A model generated the notes under the pieces. That model was given only the letters and a program-made list of their open reading frames with translations, had not been told where the DNA came from and did no database searches. A DNA stretch of 64,000 nt from Stentor coeruleus (Eukaryota > Ciliophora > Heterotrichea > Heterotrichida > Stentoridae). Shown here piece after piece: positions 59,927-64,000 of the stretch; positions within the stretch are counted from its first letter, which is position 1; the number at the start of each line of letters is the position of its first letter. Both the position numbers and the translations under genes were made by a program. The stretch covers positions 1 to 64,000 of the forward strand of contig MPUH01000197.1 in the NCBI GenBank assembly GCA_001970955.1, given 5' to 3'.

Positions 59927-62900
59927 ATGAAAGCTGAGAACTTATACAAAAACCTTTCATTAGTTTTCAAAGGGGAAAATACTTTTATACTATCATCAAG
60001 AACACAAAAAGTAATTATGGTGATCAAGAGTTTTCAGATAATCTCACAGCAGATAAATTTCTTATGGGCTCCACAAATGGATATGAAATATTGGGACTCA
60101 ACATCTAAGTTTTGGTTTATGATATCTTTAGCAAGTATCGACAATTTGGCTGCTGAATTGAGTTTTTTATTCTGGCTTTTAATGCTGGTGATGTGTTTGA
60201 TTTCTGCAGCAGTCATTATGATAGCTGGAATTATTATTGCGGAGAATAGAGAGAGAAAAATACCGACATGGGTGAAAAAAACTTTGAAAATTATCCTGTT
60301 TTTAGTCTGTGATTGCTATTTTATCCCCTGCAGTAATATACTTTTCTTATTATCAAAATACTCATACTCGAATACACCATATGCTTATATTTCAGAATAT
60401 TTATCCTATCCTAACATATCATATCTTGATTTAGGGCTTCCTGGAAAAGTTGTTTCTGTCCTTTTTTTAGCTTTTCTATTGATTTTAGGGTTATCAAAAG
60501 AAATTTTTACACTTGAAACAAGGTATTCACTTGCAAATATAGACTTATCAGCGAAATCACAAGCTGAACTTGGCATTCAAATCAAAATAATTTCCTTTAT
60601 AATATGCGGCTTGTGGGTGTATAACCAAACAGATAGCTATAGTATTTTACTAGCATTTTTAGTAGCATCTTATGGATTTTTGTCAATAAAAACGATTTTT
60701 GTTCAAACTTATTACTCAAATTATATGAATTTTATGGATAATTTAGTGTTTTTTGAAAGCTTTGCTGTAGGTTTATTTTTTGTTGTAGGGTTTTTTATAA
60801 AAAATGCTTATACTGTAGTGATTTTGACGGTGTTTCTTCAGCCAGGAATATTTGGGCTATCTTATTCAAGTATTTTCTATAGAAAAAAGTTGCTTAAAAG
60901 TCCTAAAAATGAAGTTTTTGGGGTGAGTTTTGAATTGGCATCTAGGAAATGGTACGGAAATCAAAACAAAGCTAAAAAAATGATTAAATATTTTAACCTT
61001 AACTACCAAACATATCATAACAAAATGACCTTAGTATTATTAGCTAACTATTGTGCTGATGTTTTAAACAATACATTAGTCGCATCAATAAAAATATGTC
61101 AAGTTGATTTTCAAGGCATAAACCTATCATCTAACTTCCAAGTATATCTTCTCCAAGAAAAACTAAAACTTTTCAACATACAAACATCAGAAAGTCTCAA
61201 ACTTTGTGCATTCCTAAAAAAATACAAACAAGCGATATTTGAAGAAAAATCCTTCTGTCTCCTCTACGAAAAAATGTTAAAAAACTTATCTAAAAACGAA
61301 ATCGACCTTATTTCCCTAAGACAACACATAACTTATTTCAATTATTCCTTAAAACAAGTTATAAGAAACTATGAAACAATTATAGAGAAATTCCCTAATT
61401 CAAGAATAATAAACAAAGTTTTTGCATCATTTTTAGGTGAAATTGCCAATAGACCTGATCTTGCTAGTGCTTATATAAATAAAATTAAACTAAATACTAT
61501 AAAAAAAAGAGAAAATGAAGTTAGTATGGATTTTTTTTCTGACCCAAATGCTTATGTTATGATTATATCTGGAGGAAAAAAACAGATTGGTAAAATTTTA
61601 TATGGAAGTCCTAATATTTGTAAATATCTTGATGTACATGAAGATGAAATTACTGATCATTGGCTTTATGAATTTATTCCTAAGGTTTATGCTGGAATGC
61701 ATAAGAAAAGCCTTGAAGTGTTTGTTAGAGAGTCTTTGACACAAATTGTGTTGAAGTCAGTTAAATTGGTCCTATGCAGTTTGAAAGGATTCTTAGTGGA
61801 AAGCTTTGTTTATGCAGAGTGTGTTGGGTTTGATTCGGAGGTTGATTTTGTGATTGTAGTAGAGCCTGTCAACAACAATAAAGATGAAATTGCTTTAATA
61901 GACAACAACAGCTGCATCCTCCAGCATAGTGCTAAATTCCCATTAGCATTAGGAATCTCCACATACAAAATCGACAATACCTTCCTATCCAACTACATCC
62001 CTAAACGTGAATATTCACTCCTAAATAAAAACAACTTATTATTATTCTCAAAAAGCCCTTTAAAAAACCGAAATTCCAAAATCCTTCTAGTCCGTGAATC
62101 AATTCAAGTATTCTCCACCACAATCAATATAGTAAAAATTGTCTTAGATAACTCAGAAAAGCTCAAAAAAATCAAAGAACTTATCCCTAGTCTATGTGAA
62201 AGTGATTTAAATTCAATAACAGAAGGAACAACATCAACATTTAGAATAAAACAAAAATGTTTGGCTGAAGAGAATTTTTTTGAATCAATTTGCAACAGAT
62301 CTTTAACAGAAAAAAACAGAAGATATACAAGATCATCTAATTATTCGGTAAGTGTGATTAGTAATAATAAGCTGATGAGAGATATTGATAGAGATTTCAA
62401 AATAGTGAAATTGTTTTTTTGGCTTACAGTTATAGGTATGGTATTATTTAATCTTGTGACAAGTGTGTATATTTATAATCAAGCAAAAAGTTTAGCAAAG
62501 TTGGACTCTTTTACTCATGTAGCTGATATATATACATCATTTGCCTTTTTAGGTTTTTATATGCGTTCTGCAGATACTAATCTTTATTATAAAAAGCCAT
62601 TTTCTATACTAATTGAGAATATAACTGAAATCAATACTTTTTTGAAATTAAGCCATGAACAGTTGAATGCTGATCGATCTAAATGGTTAATGTGCCCATC
62701 ATCTAAGATTATGACAAGTAATATTATACCTATATGGATTTATTCTGAAACTCCAGAAAAGTCATCAACTAATCTTATGGATTTAATAGACAATACTATA
62801 ACACATGTAATTTACATATAGTCATCACTTATATATAAACAATTATCTAATAACCTAACAGAACAATATACAGAAAATCTATACTTTTTGCTTTTCAATA

Positions 62901-63982
62901 CCTTCAGAGCATCTTTAAGCACATTGAAAAACACATTTGATGATATGATAGACTGTGTTGATAAACAAAATAAAGATATCTGGATTTTTTCATTACAATT
63001 ACTAGCAATATGCTCAATAATTTATGGAGTTTTTCTTATTGGCCTTAATATATCTTTGATTTTTTTCAAGAAAAAAGAAGTTGTGTTATGGGAATTCCTG
63101 TCTACCCAAATCCAAGATAATTATTCTGTATTATCAGCAGCTGTTAAAAACCGATTAATTAATTTTCATAAAGATTTCCAAGAAAAGCAACCTAAAGAAA
63201 GCGAGATTATTAAAAAAAGAGTAAAATTCCGACGTAGTTGGAGGTATTTCATAGCAATATTAGGACTTGTTTTATTAAGTTTAGGTTATATCACAGCATA
63301 TATAAACTGGTTTTTCTATAAAAACATAGAATTGCTTCAGTTTAGAATGAATGTTTTCGAGATTATGGTTAATAGAAGGGTCAAATTAGCTCAATCAGTT
63401 TTTTATGCTGAAGAAATATTTATGGAAACATATAATTATGATTTCGGGCATAGGTTTTTTAATTATACTCTCATGCCTAATGCTAGTATTGGATTAGCAC
63501 ATATAAATGAAGAAATGAAAGAAATATCTAAAGTGACTTTAACTGAAACATTTAGGGAAAATTTACCTAAAGAAATATTTGATATTATGTATAAAGAATA
63601 TAACAGTAGCTTTCCTATATTGAAAAAAGGAATATGGAATGCTTTTTCAGTATTTAGACGTAATACACTTTATCTTACTGGAAATAAAAAGAATATATCA
63701 TATGAGTTTTTAGACAAATATATCAATGAAGCTTTTGCCATACTTGGAAGCTTTGTTAATATAATACCTATAACAGATAAAGCTGTGCTAGAAGATATTA
63801 ATAATAACATAATGGTTTGTGTTATTTTCTCAGTTATATGGTCGATTTTAGAAGTTACTTATGGGGTTTTTGTATATAAAAAATTATTTGAGCATGACAA
63901 AAATGCTATAAGAAGTGTGATGACTATGCTGAAATTAATCCCTTCTGATCTTATAACCCTTAAAAGCACTTTAAATAGATAG
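59927..63982 (+). CDS. Large multi-pass membrane protein with PAS-like domain, one 15-nt intron
   Basis: The spliced protein is 1,346 residues. Exon 1 is 59927-62806 and exon 2 is 62822-63982, in the same frame. Residues about 30-330 hold eight or so hydrophobic segments. Residues about 350-520 are helical. Residues about 530-650 look like a PAS domain (AYVMIISGGKKQIGKILYGS, HWLYEFIPKVYAGMHKKSLE). Further transmembrane segments lie at about 830-855 and in exon 2. The layout recalls the TmcB/TmcC-like family expanded in ciliates, of unknown function. Unspliced, the gene would look like two. It ends 18 bases from the window edge. Confidence 0.82.
62807..62821 (+). other. 15-nt intron joining two membrane-protein frames
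   Basis: GTAATTTACATATAG, phase 0, ending in the in-frame TAG that stops the first ORF. The downstream frame is open and carries three more membrane segments. Confidence 0.9.
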
Positions 63983-64000
63983 CATAATGTTAATATCATT

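Noticed and set aside
62822-63982. Separate membrane protein gene starting with TTG at 62888
   Set aside because: Its frame continues from the upstream gene through a 15-nt intron.
1-64000. Transposons, viral insertions, CRISPR arrays, rRNA or tRNA genes, telomere repeats
   Set aside because: Read through for typical protein motifs, terminal repeats and RNA signatures; none found that I can support.

Overview
The window looks like macronuclear DNA of a heterotrich ciliate, most likely Stentor or a close relative. The main evidence is six introns of exactly 15 nt (GTAA...AG). Each restores a conserved protein end or joins two open frames. The genes use the standard genetic code: no domain is interrupted by an in-frame stop, and stops are TAA or TAG with a single TGA. 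Genes are densely packed in AT-rich DNA. There are about 31 protein genes, one decayed kinase copy, and no tRNA, rRNA, CRISPR array or transposon that I can support.

Layout. 0-12 kb: a coiled-coil/zinc protein running to the left edge, an acylated START protein, a tubulin tyrosine ligase-like enzyme, two more coiled-coil proteins, an acylated EF-hand-like protein and a decayed CDK-like kinase. 12-27 kb: a probably inactive inositol 5-phosphatase, a polo-like kinase, several coiled-coil proteins, a longin R-SNARE, two CCCH zinc-finger proteins (one CCCH+RING), a CAP-domain protein and proteasome subunit beta-3. 27-36 kb: a TMEM131-like membrane protein, a pepsin-like protease and a long coiled-coil protein. 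36-46 kb: a tryparedoxin-like protein, poly(A)-binding protein, a TPR-like protein, a four-CH-domain actin-bundler-like protein, a macro-domain protein, a SHIPPO-repeat axonemal protein and ribosomal protein eL18. 46-64 kb: a four-site cGMP-dependent kinase, a secreted cysteine-rich protein, an LRR protein, a dynamin-related GTPase, a 1,624-residue WD40-plus-ion-channel fusion and a large PAS-like multi-pass membrane protein.

There are no operons. Genes lie on both strands with very short spacers. Divergent start codons can be 32-280 bp apart and convergent stops about 20 bp apart. Many genes fit a cell rich in cilia, cortex and membrane traffic (TTLL, SHIPPO, CH, PLK, PKG, SNARE, dynamin, ion channel). 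Leader regions are often strikingly poor in G on the coding strand.

Eight single N characters each sit between two near-identical direct repeats of about 45-160 bp. They look like unmerged contig or haplotype overlaps. Four cause apparent gene damage or duplication (TMEM131-like, SHIPPO, LRR, and the region around the EF-hand-like gene). The strongest biological leads are the WD40-ion channel fusion, the start-codon-only first exon of the proteasome gene, the pseudo-5-phosphatase and the G-poor leaders.
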